In this document: one piece after another, positions 1 to 8,534 of the stretch
How positions within the stretch are numbered: the stretch's first letter is position 1
How the letters are laid out: each line of letters opens with the position of its first letter
Source: Cereibacter azotoformans
GTDB taxonomy: Bacteria > Pseudomonadota > Alphaproteobacteria > Rhodobacterales > Rhodobacteraceae
Length of the DNA: 64,000 bases
Reading direction: 5' to 3'
Assembly (NCBI GenBank): GCA_017599285.1
Contig: JAGFXX010000001.1
Location: forward strand, 682,001 to 746,000
Translations under genes and position numbers: made by a program
Notes under the pieces: model-generated
The model's database searches: none
What the model saw: the letters and a program-made list of their open reading frames with translations, nothing else
What the model was told of the DNA's origin: nothing

Positions 1-1
1 C

Positions 2-247
2 GCCAACCAGCCGTTCAGCGCCTGGAACCGCGTCTTCCCCGATCAGGCCATGACCGTCGCCGCCATCGACCGGCTGGTTCACCACGCCACCATCCTCGAG
101 ATGAACGGCGAGAGCTTCCGCCGCCGCGCCGCCGCACGACGCCGATCCTCCGAGCCTGTCGCTGCGCCGACAGCCTCCAGCGACAACATCGGCGTCGAAG
201 CCACCGACAACATCAACGACAAGCTTAGGGAGATCAGCGCCGAGTAA
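2..247 (+). CDS. istB: IS21-family helper ATPase IstB, C-terminal end (5' cut by window edge)
   Basis: Open reading frame running in from the left edge. The visible 81 residues (FSAWNRVFPDQA, then MTVAAIDRLVHHATILEMNG and ESFRRR) match the C-terminal end of IstB, the AAA+ helper protein of IS21-family transposition. The Walker A and B motifs would lie to the left of the window and cannot be checked. The following 80-110 bases probably hold the right end of the same IS21-like element, but I cannot place its terminal repeat. Whether the element is intact is unknown. The tail after the RRR cluster is low-complexity (Arg/Ala, then Ser/Asn) and weakly conserved in the family. Confidence 0.75.
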   Translation, partial: ANQPFSAWNRVFPDQAMTVAAIDRLVHHATILEMNGESFRRRAAARRRSSEPVAAPTASSDNIGVEATDNINDKLREISAE

Positions 248-327
248 CACCAACGACCGCAGCGGTCAAAACCGGCCATCCTGGTTGTCGGTCACGGCCA
301 AGAAGGTTGACGCTCTACAGGCGGGGC

Positions 328-624
328 TCAATAGTTTCGCTGACGCGGACCTTCGGTTCCCGAGGCGGCCTCCTTCAGGATCAGCTTCTCGAGTGTCAGA
401 TCCGAAACAGCCTTCCGCAGCCGCTCGTTCTCCTTCTCCAGCTCCAGCCGCTTCACCTGATCAGTCTTCAGGCCGCCAAACTCCTTGCGCCAGCGGTAGT
501 AGGTGAACTGGGTTACGCCGATCGACCGAACCGCCTCGGCCACCGAGCGGCCTTGCGACACCAACACGTCGACCTGCCGAAGCTTGGCGACGATCTCCTC
601 CGGTCTATGCTTCTTCTGTCCCAT
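328..624 (-). pseudogene. IS3-family transposase OrfA, 3' truncated remnant
   Basis: Reads MGQKKHRPEEIVAKLRQV, then an HTH (SVAEAVRSIGVTQFTYYRWRK) and a leucine-zipper segment (LELEKENERLRKAVSDLTLE). This is the standard OrfA layout of IS3-family elements. The start at 624 has GGAGG eight bases upstream. Homology stops after LKEAASG (about position 358); the last nine residues (TEGPRQRNY) look like run-on into foreign sequence. No OrfB follows on this strand, because the IS21-type end lies there. The sequence upstream, about 640-720, probably includes the element's left end. It is a broken element with no catalytic domain. Confidence 0.75.
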
Positions 625-851
625 TCCTGCGTCCTCCATCGGGCCCGAAAGCCTACCTCAGGGAGGACCACTTTTCTGGGGGCAGACCAGCCTTTGTGGC
701 TACACCAGCCCAAGTCAGGAGGCAGCCTTTAGGAGCCCGCCCCGAGCCACCCTAACTCACCGTGTGCGGCACCGTGTGGCGGCACCGTGTGTGGGCAAGA
801 CTCTCCTGCCCGCCGTAAGTATCTGATTTGCTAGTACTACCTCGCGTGAGG

Positions 852-941
852 TGGCGGAGCGAGAGGGATTCGAACCCTCGAGACGGTTCCCCGCCTACAC
901 ACTTTCCAGGCGTGCGCCTTCGACCACTCGGCCACCGCTCC
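852..941 (-). tRNA. tRNA-Ser (GGA anticodon)
   Basis: Minus strand folds as a class II tRNA. The acceptor stem GGAGCGG pairs with TCGCTCC (last pair G-U), followed by discriminator G and an encoded CCA. The D-arm has GTGGCCGAGTGG. The anticodon loop CTGGAAA gives anticodon GGA, which reads UCC/UCU serine codons. There is a long variable arm, and the T-loop is GGTTCGAATCC. It is 90 nt including CCA. It lies between two IS3 fragments, yet no base in the cloverleaf looks damaged. Confidence 0.95.
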
Positions 942-1154
942 ATCTGATTCTTCTTAGCTCGGCTGTTCTGCAAGGGCAAGTTGAACTGATACGTTGGATG
1001 CCCCAACCCGACAGCATCACGCATGCCATGATGTTGCATGGCAACAGCGAAGAGCGCTTACGTGACGAAAAAGACCAGCATGCTCGCTTTCGACTTGGCG
1101 AAGGGCGGCTTTTGGATCTGTACGCCTTGGCTGATCAACCCAGCGGAATCTGAT

Positions 1155-1274
1155 GTGGCTGCCCGCTTGCCCGTGTTCATCGAGCAGGTCTACAATTCGA
1201 AGCGACTGCACTCCGCCCTCGGCTACCGAACCTCCGAGGAATTCGAAACACTATTCGCCCGCAAGGCAGCTTAG
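1155..1274 (+). pseudogene. IS3-family transposase OrfB, C-terminal remnant
   Basis: The translation LPVFIEQVYNSKRLHSALGY then RTSEEFETLFARKAA is the typical C-terminal end of IS3-family OrfB integrases, just after the last catalytic glutamate. The DDE core is missing; sequence upstream of about 1150 does not resemble the family. About 40 bases after the stop probably contain the element's terminal repeat. It lies on the opposite strand from the OrfA fragment at 328-624, so the two are not simply one element. Confidence 0.65.
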
Positions 1275-1320
1275 TTTGAACAGCCCCCGTGGTCCAGCCC
1301 GCGGGGTTCACTCCAAGGTC

Positions 1321-1710
1321 ATTTCACAATTCGAGGTCTTCGCGGCGGGCGAGCTTGGCCGCCGCCGGACCTGGTTAGACGCGGAGAAGATCCGCATCGT
1401 CGAAGAGAGCTATCTCGGTCACCGGCAGGGCTCGGTGGTCGCACGCCGGCACGGGATCTCGCGCGCGCTGCTGACGCAATGGCGGCGCGCCTGGCACAAG
1501 GGGCTGCTGGACGGCGGACGCCCGGTTTTCACGCCGGTGGAGATCGGCCCAGATCTTCGTGACCGACAGCGGGAGGCACCGGCCATGCAAGGAGCGGATG
1601 CCCACGCGCGGATCGAAATCACGCTGGCGAACGGCCGACGCCCCGCCGTGTCGGCAGACATCGAGGCGGTGGCGCTGACGCGCCTCGTGCAGGTGCTCGA
1701 ACGCGCATGA
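1321..1710 (+). pseudogene. tnpA: IS66-family TnpA (OrfA)-like protein, probably inactive
   Basis: From about ISQFEVFAAGELGRRRTWLD through EKIRIVEESYLGHRQGSVVA to SRALLTQWRRA this resembles TnpA of IS66 elements, with a helix-turn-helix followed by the TPVEI segment. No ATG or GTG sits at the expected start; the codon at 1321 is ATT and the frame is open further upstream, so the 5' end looks eroded or joined to another remnant. The end overlaps the ATG of a tnpB start at 1707 (ATGA), the normal IS66 layout. tnpB is interrupted and no tnpC is present, so the element cannot be complete. Confidence 0.6.
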
Positions 1711-1753
1711 TCGCCTTTCCAGCGGGAACGCGGGTCTGGATCGCAGGCGGGGT
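1707..1753 (+). pseudogene. tnpB: IS66-family TnpB (OrfB), 5' fragment cut by an IS3 insertion
   Basis: Starts ATG in the ATGA overlap with the upstream tnpA-like gene and reads MIAFPAGTRVWIAGG, the family N-terminus. Homology stops exactly where the terminal repeat of the IS3 element begins (1752/1754). Sequence right of that element (from 2957) does not clearly resume tnpB, so the insertion was probably followed by loss of the rest of the IS66 element. Confidence 0.65.
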
Positions 1754-1794
1754 TGGGTAATCCTCCCGGTTTTAGCGGGATCCGGCCGTAGAAT

Positions 1795-2628
1795 TCACGC
1801 GGCCATCTTCAGCTTCATGGCAGGTGTGACCCCGCCGATGCCCATGTTGGGGCGTTCGTTGTTGTAGTTCCAGAGCCATTCGGTGGCGATCTGCTGCACT
1901 TCCTCGATGGTTTCAAAGATGTAGAGGTCCAGCCATTCATGCCGGACCGTCCGGTTGTAGCGCTCGACGTAAGCGTTCTGCTGCGGCTTGCCGGGCTGGA
2001 TGTAGGTCAGGGCGATGCCCTGCTTCGAAGCCCAGGTCATCAGCGTGGAACTGACGTATTCCGGGCCGTTGTCCACCCTGATCGCCAAGGGCTTGCCGCG
2101 CCACTCGATGATCTGGTTCAGCGACCGGACGACCCGCTCGGCGGGCAGCGAGAAGTCGACCTCGATACCCAGACCTTCGCGGTTGAAGTCGTCCAGCACG
2201 TTCAACAGCCGGAACTGCCGCCCATCCGCCAGCCGATCGGCCATGAAATCCATCGACCAGACCAGGTTCGGCGCCTCGGGCACGGCCAGTTCCTCGGGCT
2301 TCTCCCGCTTCAGCCGTCGCCGCGGCTTGATGCGCAGGTTCAGTTCCAGTTCGCAGTAGATCCGATGGACCCGCTTGTGGTTCCAGACGTGCCCTTTGAC
2401 GTTCCGCAGGTGCAGGAAACACAGCCCGAACCCCCAGGTCTTGTGGACATTGGTCAGCCCGACCAGCAGGTCTGCGATCATCTCGTTCTCTTCGTCGCGC
2501 TTCGGGCTGTAGCGGAAACAGGTCTCGCTGACGCCAAACGCCCGGCAGGCCAGCGCGATGCTCACACCCTTCGTCGCCACCGCCTTCTCGGCCAGCTCGC
2601 GGCGCTGAGCTGGCCGCGTCACTTTTTT
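1795..2628 (-). CDS. IS3-family transposase OrfB (DDE integrase), made by -1 frameshift from OrfA
   Basis: Carries the rve/DDE core of IS3-family transposases. Catalytic residues visible are Asp in VWSMDFMAD, Asp in [13 protein letters not shown] and Glu in [13 protein letters not shown]. The frame is open leftwards from 2802, but useful homology begins at the A6G slippery run (2622-2628 on the minus strand). A -1 shift there turns the OrfA end GGA AAA AAG TGA into [12 protein letters not shown]. This is the standard way IS3 elements make the OrfAB transposase. The C-terminus [20 protein letters not shown] is complete. Confidence 0.85.
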   Translation of the reverse strand, partial: KKVTRPAQRRELAEKAVATKGVSIALACRAFGVSETCFRYSPKRDEENEMIADLLVGLTNVHKTWGFGLCFLHLRNVKGHVWNHKRVHRIYCELELNLRIKPRRRLKREKPEELAVPEAPNLVWSMDFMADRLADGRQFRLLNVLDDFNREGLGIEVDFSLPAERVVRSLNQIIEWRGKPLAIRVDNGPEYVSSTLMTWASKQGIALTYIQPGKPQQNAYVERYNRTVRHEWLDLYIFETIEEVQQIATEWLWNYNNERPNMGIGGVTPAMKLKMAA

Positions 2629-2882
2629 CCAAGGGCCTCGCGAAGCAGGTCGGCCTGCATACTCAGGTCGGCGAACATGCGCTTCAGCCGCCGGTTCTCG
2701 TCCTCGAGGGCCTTCATCTGGCTCATCATGGACGCGTCCATGCCGCCATACTTCGCCCGCCACTTGTAGAACGTCGCAGTGCTGATCCCATGCTCGCGGC
2801 ACAGTTCGGCCACGGCCAAACCGCCCTCCGCCTGACGCAGCACGCCCATGATCTGGGCTTCGGTGAAACGGCTCTTCTTCAT
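2619..2882 (-). CDS. IS3-family transposase OrfA (HTH and leucine zipper)
   Basis: 87 residues starting [19 protein letters not shown]. It has the HTH ([20 protein letters not shown]) and a zipper-like helix ([18 protein letters not shown]), and ends LREALGKK. The ATG at 2882 has a GGAG ribosome site seven bases upstream (GGAGATTCCG ATG), better placed than the in-frame ATG at 2900. The gene ends in the slippery A6G run used to shift into orfB. OrfA alone binds the element ends and modulates transposition in this family. Confidence 0.85.
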   Translation of the reverse strand: MKKSRFTEAQIMGVLRQAEGGLAVAELCREHGISTATFYKWRAKYGGMDASMMSQMKALEDENRRLKRMFADLSMQADLLREALGKK

Positions 2883-3087
2883 CGGAATCTCCTCGTCCAT
2901 CCTGCCGAGAAAATTCTACTTCCGCATCCCTCTAACCTTGGGGAGGATTACCCAACAACGCCCATGCGACGGGCCGAAATTGCACGGTTCTGGGCCCAAT
3001 TCTATGAAATCCTGCAGGCCATGGCGACTGAAACCTCGGGTTCTCCCTGCCAGTCAACCACTTCGAGGTTGTTCAGGCCGGACTCGT

Positions 3088-3435
3088 TCAGAAGAAATCT
3101 GCAATTCCGGAATCCACGTCGTCGTGTTCTATGTCTGTCAACGTCCCCAAAAGGCTGCGCTGTTGTACCACTTTTTTCGCGTCGCGGGTATCGATAACCT
3201 GATGTGCATCGACTCTGTCGGCTAACGCTGCTGCGTAAGCCCCTAAACCTGCCAAAGACTGTACAAGATCGTCCAGTTTCTGGAGGGTCTCTGCATCGCG
3301 GCCTAGCGCCCCTGCTCGCGCGATGTTGCGACCGACGGCGTCCTCGATCGCAAGGCTTACTGCCGCGAGGCGATCGAGTCGAGTTGCAAGACGCATGAGG
3401 ACCTCCCGCAAGGCCATTTCGTCCTGGGCCGTCAT
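3088..3435 (-). CDS. Small helical chemotaxis-operon protein, possible CheZ-like CheY phosphatase
   Basis: 115 residues, acidic, no membrane segment, mostly helix-forming. Its ATG overlaps the stop of the upstream cheY by 4 nt (ATGA), so it is translationally coupled to that gene and is the last gene of the che operon. I do not recognise a named family. Two features recall CheZ: a helix with D55-D-L-V-Q59 (the DxxxQ spacing of the CheZ catalytic Asp and Gln), and an acidic C-terminal tail DDVDSGIADFF (residues 105-115) reminiscent of the tail CheZ uses to grip CheY. Length is about half that of E. coli CheZ. Family membership is inference; that it is a real co-expressed gene is well supported by the overlap and codon use. 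The IS3 element ends 130 bp downstream. Confidence 0.7.
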   Translation of the reverse strand: MTAQDEMALREVLMRLATRLDRLAAVSLAIEDAVGRNIARAGALGRDAETLQKLDDLVQSLAGLGAYAAALADRVDAHQVIDTRDAKKVVQQRSLLGTLTDIEHDDVDSGIADFF

Positions 3436-3818
3436 AGCGCACCTACCACGGCCTGGATGGCTCTGCGCATCCCGTCTGTCGTGAACGGTTTCTTGATGAA
3501 ATTGTTCATGCCGAGTGATTGACCTTTCTCGACGATGTCGCGACTTGCAGTCCCGCTGACCAGTATGAAGCCCATGCGCTGCGTCGTCTTGTTCTCCCGG
3601 ATTCCCTTGAGGAGGCCGAGTCCGTCAAGTCCCGGCATGTTGAAGTCGGAGATTACCAGATGAACGGGATTGGCGGCCAGTTGTCGCAGGGCAGTGGCGC
3701 CGTCCTTGCAGAAATCGATTCTCTTGATGCCGATCTCCTCCAACGCCTGAATGATCAGACCCCTGCTTGTGGACATGTCGTCCACGACCATGATCCTGAT
3801 ACTGTCCCTGAGTGCCAA
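3432..3818 (-). CDS. cheY2: Chemotaxis response regulator CheY (last cheY of the operon, cheY2-like)
   Basis: Single-domain receiver, 128 residues. It shows the acidic pair (MVVDDMSTSR), the phospho-acceptor Asp (VISDFNMPGLDG), Ser in place of the switch Thr (ILVSGTA) and Lys in FIKKPF. There is no output domain, so it acts by binding, presumably to the flagellar switch. The start is TTG at 3818: AGGAG lies seven bases before it and overlaps the cheR stop region, whereas an ATG at 3860 would run 30 bp into cheR with no ribosome site. Position after cheR matches CheY2 of R. sphaeroides cheOp1; the numbering is by synteny only. Confidence 0.9.
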   Translation of the reverse strand: MALRDSIRIMVVDDMSTSRGLIIQALEEIGIKRIDFCKDGATALRQLAANPVHLVISDFNMPGLDGLGLLKGIRENKTTQRMGFILVSGTASRDIVEKGQSLGMNNFIKKPFTTDGMRRAIQAVVGAL

Positions 3819-3828
3819 ACGTAGTCTC

Positions 3829-4713
3829 CTATACTGTGCCGCTGGGCGATTGCGGTGCACGCAGGCGGAATGATGTCATGCCAATGGTTTCAAATTCGTG
3901 TCTGACCGAACGCGAAAGCCGCTCGGAGTGACCTATGAAGAGGTGACCGCCCGGCCTCAGTGTTGCAGCAAAACTTTTCCAGATGCGGTCTTGTGTGTCG
4001 CTGTCGAAATAGATCGCCACATTGCGGCAGAAAATCACGTCGAACGGCCCAGTCATCGGCCAGGGCCGGACGAGGTTCATAATCTTGAAAGAAACCAGCG
4101 CCCGAAGATCCGACGCCACTTGCCGTCCGCCCTCGGGATCCGGCTGGCCAAAGTGGGCCTTCAGGGTCGATTCCGGCAGGCATGCAAGGGAGGCCGCGGA
4201 GAAGTTGCCGGTCCGAGCCGTGGTGAGGACTTCGTGGTCAATATCGGTGGCGAGGATCTTGAGGTCGAGTGTCGGCGCCTCTGGACAGATGCTCAGGACC
4301 GTGATCGCGATGCTGAAAGGCTCTTCGCCGGAGGAGCAACCAGCCGACCAGAGGCGGACACGGGCGCCGCGACGGGCGGCCGCGATCAACGGAGCCAGCA
4401 CACGATCCGCCAGGAGGTCGAAATGATGCTGTTCCCGGAAGAAGCGCGTCGTGTTCGTTGTCATGGCAGACACGAACAGAGCGCGCTCTTCTGCAGCTTC
4501 CGTGCACGTGAGAAGATCGACATAGGCGCCGAAGCTGGGCAGGGATAGCTCGCGCAAGCGCCTCACGAGCCGGGCATAGACCAGGGGCTCCTTCGCCCAA
4601 GGAACTGCAATCCCTGCCTCGGCATAGGCCAAGTCTGCTAAGCGCCGGAAGTCCTCGGGCGAGAGGTGCAGGTCACGTTCGACCGAAGACAGATGTCGCG
4701 GCGCGCCTGTCAT
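3829..4713 (-). CDS. cheR: Chemoreceptor methyltransferase CheR
   Basis: 294 residues. An N-terminal helical CheR domain (residues 15-80) is followed by the SAM-dependent methyltransferase fold: [17 protein letters not shown] (SAM loop), ILATDID, then [11 protein letters not shown] and the closing [12 protein letters not shown]. It methylates glutamates on chemoreceptors using S-adenosylmethionine. The start ATG overlaps the cheW stop by 4 nt. The receptor encoded at 8535-10895 ends in GWEDF, which fits the xWxxF tether that CheR uses, so it is a likely substrate. The opposing esterase CheB is not encoded in this block and must come from elsewhere. Confidence 0.93.
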   Translation of the reverse strand: MTGAPRHLSSVERDLHLSPEDFRRLADLAYAEAGIAVPWAKEPLVYARLVRRLRELSLPSFGAYVDLLTCTEAAEERALFVSAMTTNTTRFFREQHHFDLLADRVLAPLIAAARRGARVRLWSAGCSSGEEPFSIAITVLSICPEAPTLDLKILATDIDHEVLTTARTGNFSAASLACLPESTLKAHFGQPDPEGGRQVASDLRALVSFKIMNLVRPWPMTGPFDVIFCRNVAIYFDSDTQDRIWKSFAATLRPGGHLFIGHSERLSRSVRHEFETIGMTSFRLRAPQSPSGTV

Positions 4714-5168
4714 GTCGCAGGTCTGGGAGAGGGACGCACGCCCGCAAGGTCCAGAAGCCGCAGCATTCGCGCGTCTATCATGATCACGCCCCGGACGAAG
4801 GCCTGCGTTGCCTCGGATGCAACCTGCGGTGTCGGCTGAACCGCGGATGGCGAAACCGTCAGGATGTCGGACACCGCATCGACCAGCAGGCCAATCAATT
4901 GATCGTCCACAACCGTGATGATGACAACATGCCGGGCGTCAGGTTCGGGGGCGCCAACCGCAAGCCGCGCTGCCAGATTGATGATCGGAACAACCAGTCC
5001 CCGGAGGTTGATCACCCCGATGACATAGGCGGGCGCATGAGGCAGAATCGTCGTCGGCGTCCAGCCGCGAATCTCCCGGACCGCCCGGATGTCGATGCAG
5101 AACTCCTGGCTTCCGATGCGGAAGGCCACAACTTCGCGAAGATCGGCTTCTGTCGCACTCGCCTGCAT
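4710..5168 (-). CDS. cheW: Chemotaxis coupling protein CheW
   Basis: 152 residues, one CheW (SH3-like) domain. It has [20 protein letters not shown] at the start, then [20 protein letters not shown], the signature that contacts receptors and CheA. It links receptor tips to CheA. The ATG at 5168 is one base after the CheA stop and has GGAG seven bases upstream; upstream in-frame ATGs (5192, 5213) would overlap cheA. It overlaps cheR by 4 nt. The C-terminus is slightly long and Pro-rich ([10 protein letters not shown]). Confidence 0.93.
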   Translation of the reverse strand: MQASATEADLREVVAFRIGSQEFCIDIRAVREIRGWTPTTILPHAPAYVIGVINLRGLVVPIINLAARLAVGAPEPDARHVVIITVVDDQLIGLLVDAVSDILTVSPSAVQPTPQVASEATQAFVRGVIMIDARMLRLLDLAGVRPSPRPAT

Positions 5169-5169
5169 G

Positions 5170-7230
5170 TCAGAGCTCCGAGCCGGGACCATGGGGGGAG
5201 GCGCCGAGTTCAACGAGCCCCTCCGGGTCGATGATCAGGGCTATTCGCCCGTCTCCGAGGATCGTCGCCGCGGCGATGCCGGGAATGTCGCCGTAGCCGG
5301 TTTCCAACCCCTTGATGACCACCTGACGCTGATCGTGTATGGCGTCTACCACCAGAGCGCACAGTTTCTGGCGTCCGGTCTCGACCAGCAGAAGCACGCT
5401 TTTGTCGTAGGTGTGAACGGGATCGCGGTAGCCGAAGACGGCGCCGCAATCCACGATCGGGACAAAGCTGCCGCGTATCCCCACCACCTGACCTCCCGAA
5501 CCGAGGCCATGCACGTCGGCCGGGCACGGCCGAAGGGTTTCGATGATCGTTGAGACGGGGATGACCATGGTCTGCCCGCTTACGTCCACCACCATCCCGT
5601 CCAGAACTGCAAGCGTAAGGGGCAGGCTGATCGAAAAGCGCGTACCGTGGCCGGGCACCGACGTGATACCGACGCGCCCGCCGAGCGACTCGATGGTGCT
5701 CCTGACCACGTCCATGCCGACGCCGCGACCGGACAGGTCAGAGAGGACCGATGCGGTCGAAAAGCCCGGCATGAAGAGAAGCTCGTCCGTCTCTTCGTCC
5801 GACAGAACCGCATTCTCGGGCACAAGGCCCTTGCTGCGAGCGATCTCCAGAACGCGCGGGCGGTTGATGCCACCGCCGTCATCCTGAACCTCGATCAGGA
5901 CCCGCCCGGAACGATGAGCCGCCGAGAGCGTGATCATCCCCGTTTCAGATTTGCCAGCCGACGCCCGAAGCTCTGGCGTCTCGATCCCATGATCCACTGC
6001 GTTGCGAATCATGTGGGTCAGGGGATCGGCAAGACGCTCGATGACGGTCTTGTCCACTTCCGTGCCTTCGCCCTCGGTGACAAGCCGGACCTGCTTGCCC
6101 GCGCTTGTCGCCGCCTCCCGTGCAATGCGAGCCATTCGCTGGAACAATGGCTTGATGGCTTGCGCCCGGATTGCCATGACGCTGGCTTGTATCTCGCGCG
6201 CAAGACTGCGAAAATCGTCGAGCCGGCCGCGCATGGGCGACCGTTGAGGCACGCCTTCGTCCTGAACGCACTGCGACAGCATCGCCTGATTGATCACAAG
6301 CTCACCCACGATGTTGATGAGCCGGTCGACACGATCGAGGTCCACCCGGACGGTCGCCCTTGGTGCTGAGCCACGCCCCTCATCAGCCGGTTTCTTCAAC
6401 GGCCCTGCTACCGTGGAAGCGGGTGGTTCGGGCGCATGTCCGACTTCTGTCTCCTCCAGCGTCATGTCCTCTGGAAGGGGACTCACCTCCAGGCGGCAGA
6501 GATCCTCGACGAACTCGAATATCTCGTCGATCTGATGCTCTGGTTCGTCCGTCTCAAGGATGATCTGCCAGTCGAGCCAACTCTCCTGCCAGTCCAGCGC
6601 ATCAAAATCCGGCAGGCGTGAACGGTCGAGCCGCACCTCCATTCGGCCGAGATCCGACAGCACCCGCAAGAGGACGCTCGTGTCGTTACCACAGGCATAC
6701 AAGGCACGGGTGGGGCTGAACGCGATGGCATAGCGTCCGCCGTTCGATCCGCTGGTCAGGTCGGACCCGCCAAGATCGAGATCAAGGCTCAGCGGAGAAA
6801 ACCCGAAGTCCTCGGCATCTGAATCTCCGTTGTCCTCATCTTCCCCGGCGGCGGCGGCAAGTTCGTGCGTGAGGCACAAGAGATTCGGGCAAGCCGCGTC
6901 ATTCCCGGCGCGAGCGACTTGCACAAGATCGGAAAGCTGGTCAGCCGACCGATGCAAGAGGCCCATCAGGGCCGGATCAGCGACGATCCTGCCCGCGCGA
7001 AGCGCATCAAGCGTGGTTTCGAACTGATGAGCAAATCGTACGAGCTGGTCCAACTTGAAGGCGCCGGCACCGCCCTTGATGGAGTGAACGGCCCGGAAGA
7101 CAGTGTTGACCGTCTCGGCGTCCATGCCGATGCAGAGCGTGTACTCAATGCGGGCCAGGCCATCATGAAGCGCTTCCAGGAGGTCCTCGCATTCCGTGAA
7201 GAAGGTCTCGCGAATATCGGCGTGATCCAT
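5170..7230 (-). CDS. cheA: Chemotaxis histidine kinase CheA
   Basis: 686 residues. Domains: HPt at about 1-110 with the phospho-histidine H49 in [14 protein letters not shown]; an acidic linker; a P2-like domain at about 165-260; the P3 dimerisation helices ([18 protein letters not shown]); the ATPase with N box ([12 protein letters not shown]), G1 (DDGGGIN), F box (FMPGFSTA) and G2 ([10 protein letters not shown]); and a C-terminal CheW-like P5. All parts needed for autophosphorylation and phosphotransfer are present. The ATG at 7230 follows the upstream cheY stop by seven bases; in-frame codons further upstream overlap cheY and are out of family. It is probably the kinase for the CheY proteins encoded on both sides, matching CheA1 of R. 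sphaeroides by order. Confidence 0.94.
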   Translation of the reverse strand: MDHADIRETFFTECEDLLEALHDGLARIEYTLCIGMDAETVNTVFRAVHSIKGGAGAFKLDQLVRFAHQFETTLDALRAGRIVADPALMGLLHRSADQLSDLVQVARAGNDAACPNLLCLTHELAAAAGEDEDNGDSDAEDFGFSPLSLDLDLGGSDLTSGSNGGRYAIAFSPTRALYACGNDTSVLLRVLSDLGRMEVRLDRSRLPDFDALDWQESWLDWQIILETDEPEHQIDEIFEFVEDLCRLEVSPLPEDMTLEETEVGHAPEPPASTVAGPLKKPADEGRGSAPRATVRVDLDRVDRLINIVGELVINQAMLSQCVQDEGVPQRSPMRGRLDDFRSLAREIQASVMAIRAQAIKPLFQRMARIAREAATSAGKQVRLVTEGEGTEVDKTVIERLADPLTHMIRNAVDHGIETPELRASAGKSETGMITLSAAHRSGRVLIEVQDDGGGINRPRVLEIARSKGLVPENAVLSDEETDELLFMPGFSTASVLSDLSGRGVGMDVVRSTIESLGGRVGITSVPGHGTRFSISLPLTLAVLDGMVVDVSGQTMVIPVSTIIETLRPCPADVHGLGSGGQVVGIRGSFVPIVDCGAVFGYRDPVHTYDKSVLLLVETGRQKLCALVVDAIHDQRQVVIKGLETGYGDIPGIAAATILGDGRIALIIDPEGLVELGASPHGPGSEL

Positions 7231-7237
7231 GACGCCC

Positions 7238-7606
7238 TCACGCAGCCGTAACACGTCGCAGTGCGGACACGAGCTTTGCCTCGTCGAACGGCTTGACGAT
7301 CCAGGCCGTCGCTCCGGCCTCCCGAGCGCGGCTCTTGAGTTCGGCAGCGCTTTCCGTTGTGAGGACGATGATCGGAAGTGCGGACTGCTCGGGTTGCGCG
7401 CGTACGGCCCGAATGAACCCAAACCCATCCATTCGCGGCATATTGATGTCCGTTATGACGGCATTCGGCCTAACGGCGTCCAGCTTTTCAAGCCCGTCAA
7501 CCCCGTCAATTGCGAGATGAACCTGAAAGCCCGCCCGCACCAACGCCTCCCGCAGGAGTTCGCGAATGGTTCGGGAATCATCAATGGCAAGAATAGTCAG
7601 CGGCAT
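7238..7606 (-). CDS. cheY1: Chemotaxis response regulator CheY (cheY1-like)
   Basis: 122-residue receiver domain starting MPLTILAIDDSRTIRELL. Acidic pair DD, phospho-acceptor Asp in VITDINMPRMDG, Thr in IIVLTTES and Lys in IVKPFDEA are all present. Closely resembles the CheY at 14636-15004 (shared TTES/STES, GATAW/GAIGW and KPFD segments), suggesting a duplication. The start ATG at 7606 lies inside the 3' end of the STAS gene (26-nt overlap), so the two are translated together. By order it is CheY1 of cheOp1. Confidence 0.92.
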   Translation of the reverse strand: MPLTILAIDDSRTIRELLREALVRAGFQVHLAIDGVDGLEKLDAVRPNAVITDINMPRMDGFGFIRAVRAQPEQSALPIIVLTTESAAELKSRAREAGATAWIVKPFDEAKLVSALRRVTAA

Positions 7607-7880
7607 GACTGCCAATCTCCCGAAGCTCCTTGGGATCAACTCCCATCCGTGCAATATCATCGGTGAACGCCGGGGACATGGTTAAGCAGTCGAACCGAAA
7701 CCCCCGGCTCCGCCACTGTGCTGCCGCCGACAAGAGCACCTGCAACGCGAGCCCCCCGACAAAGGTGACACCGCCTGCGTTGAGCGTCGTATCGCCGGGC
7801 GGCATGCCGAGGAGCGCAGCGTAAAGATGACGCGCTCCCTGATGATTGAGGCGTTCCGGAAGATCGAAGTGGTTGTTCAT
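7581..7880 (-). CDS. STAS-domain protein in the che operon
   Basis: 99 residues forming one STAS-like domain (MNNHFDLPERLNHQGARHLY; then VTFVGGLALQVLLSAAAQWR). STAS domains mediate protein contacts in phospho-relay and transporter systems. This one has no Ser/Thr in the usual DSSG loop (it reads TFVGGLALQ), so anti-sigma-antagonist style phosphorylation is unlikely. Its ATG overlaps the cheD stop (ATGA) and its end overlaps the next cheY by 26 nt. The unnamed open reading frame at this position in R. sphaeroides cheOp1 is probably the same gene. A second STAS-CheY pair lies at 14636-15333. Confidence 0.75.
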   Translation of the reverse strand: MNNHFDLPERLNHQGARHLYAALLGMPPGDTTLNAGGVTFVGGLALQVLLSAAAQWRSRGFRFDCLTMSPAFTDDIARMGVDPKELREIGSHAADYSCH

Positions 7881-8476
7881 CGCATTTCCTTCCCGAATGC
7901 TGCTGGATCCGAGTTTGCGTCGCAATCAAAGTAAATTAGCTCGCCGGCACCGCGTTGAAGACGGACGCGAGGACTCTCCGGTGGCAATTGCTCGATATCT
8001 GTCAGAAACATCTGCTGCACCCGGCCTGACGTCGGATGAAACCTTATCTTGCGCGCCCTCGTCCCGCCGAGACTTCTTGCCACGCAGTTTATGCTTTCGT
8101 CCCGCAAGTACTGCTGTGCAAAAGCCGCATTGGCTGGCCCCACCGCGCCCAGTTGCAGCGTCATGCTGCCTCCTCCAAAAAGCTTCGCCTCCAGTCTGTG
8201 ACGGTTTGCCCCGAGTTTGAGCAGAGAATTGATCAAGATTTCTATTGCATGGTAGCCGTAGCGAAGATTTTCGACCTTAGTGACGCCGGCATAGGGCAGA
8301 AGAAAGTGATTTATCCCTCCAACTCTCGCAATCGGATCGCACATGCATGTGCATACGCAGGAACCCAGGATTGTGGTGTAGACGATGTTTGGAGCGTCGG
8401 ATGCAACATATGCTCCTTGCATTACATGAATTGTCTGCACGGCCACATCATCTCTCGATGTCTCCCGATCAAACAT
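7877..8476 (-). CDS. cheD: Chemoreceptor glutamine deamidase CheD
   Basis: 199 residues. It shows the CheD signatures: TILGSCVCTCMCDP with the catalytic Cys after GS, GGINHFLLP with the catalytic His, YGYHAIEILIN, AKLFGGG and KIRFHPTSGRV. CheD converts specific receptor glutamines to glutamates and can bind CheC/CheX-type phosphatases in some bacteria. Three extra cysteines (CVCTCMC) cluster near the active site. First gene of the tight cheD-STAS-cheY-cheA-cheW-cheR-cheY-orf unit; a receptor gene ends 58 bp upstream. Confidence 0.93.
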   Translation of the reverse strand: MFDRETSRDDVAVQTIHVMQGAYVASDAPNIVYTTILGSCVCTCMCDPIARVGGINHFLLPYAGVTKVENLRYGYHAIEILINSLLKLGANRHRLEAKLFGGGSMTLQLGAVGPANAAFAQQYLRDESINCVARSLGGTRARKIRFHPTSGRVQQMFLTDIEQLPPESPRVRLQRGAGELIYFDCDANSDPAAFGKEMR

Positions 8477-8534
8477 TCGCCGATCCTATTTTGTGACGAG
8501 TTCACGCCGCTCGGCTGAAACGGCTCATGCCGAT

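Larger units (their letters stand above)
1752..2956 (-). mobile_element. IS3-family insertion sequence, apparently complete
   Basis: About 1.2 kb bounded by a perfect inverted repeat: GTTGGGTAATCCTCCC at 1752-1767 and its complement at 2941-2956. Inside, on the minus strand, are orfA and orfB joined by an A6G slippery run at 2622-2628. I see no convincing target-site duplication: the left flank ends GGCGGG and the right begins AACGCC. The element therefore either inserted into an already rearranged site or its flank was deleted later. OrfA and OrfB have no internal stops, so it may still be active. Confidence 0.85.

Noticed and set aside
285..826. Several 70-140 codon plus-strand frames opposite the IS3 orfA remnant
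   Set aside because: Antisense or IS-end sequence with no motif.
1038..1154. Start of the open frame before the IS3 orfB tail
   Set aside because: The first 39 codons show no transposase similarity; the apparent ATG is chance run-on from unrelated sequence.
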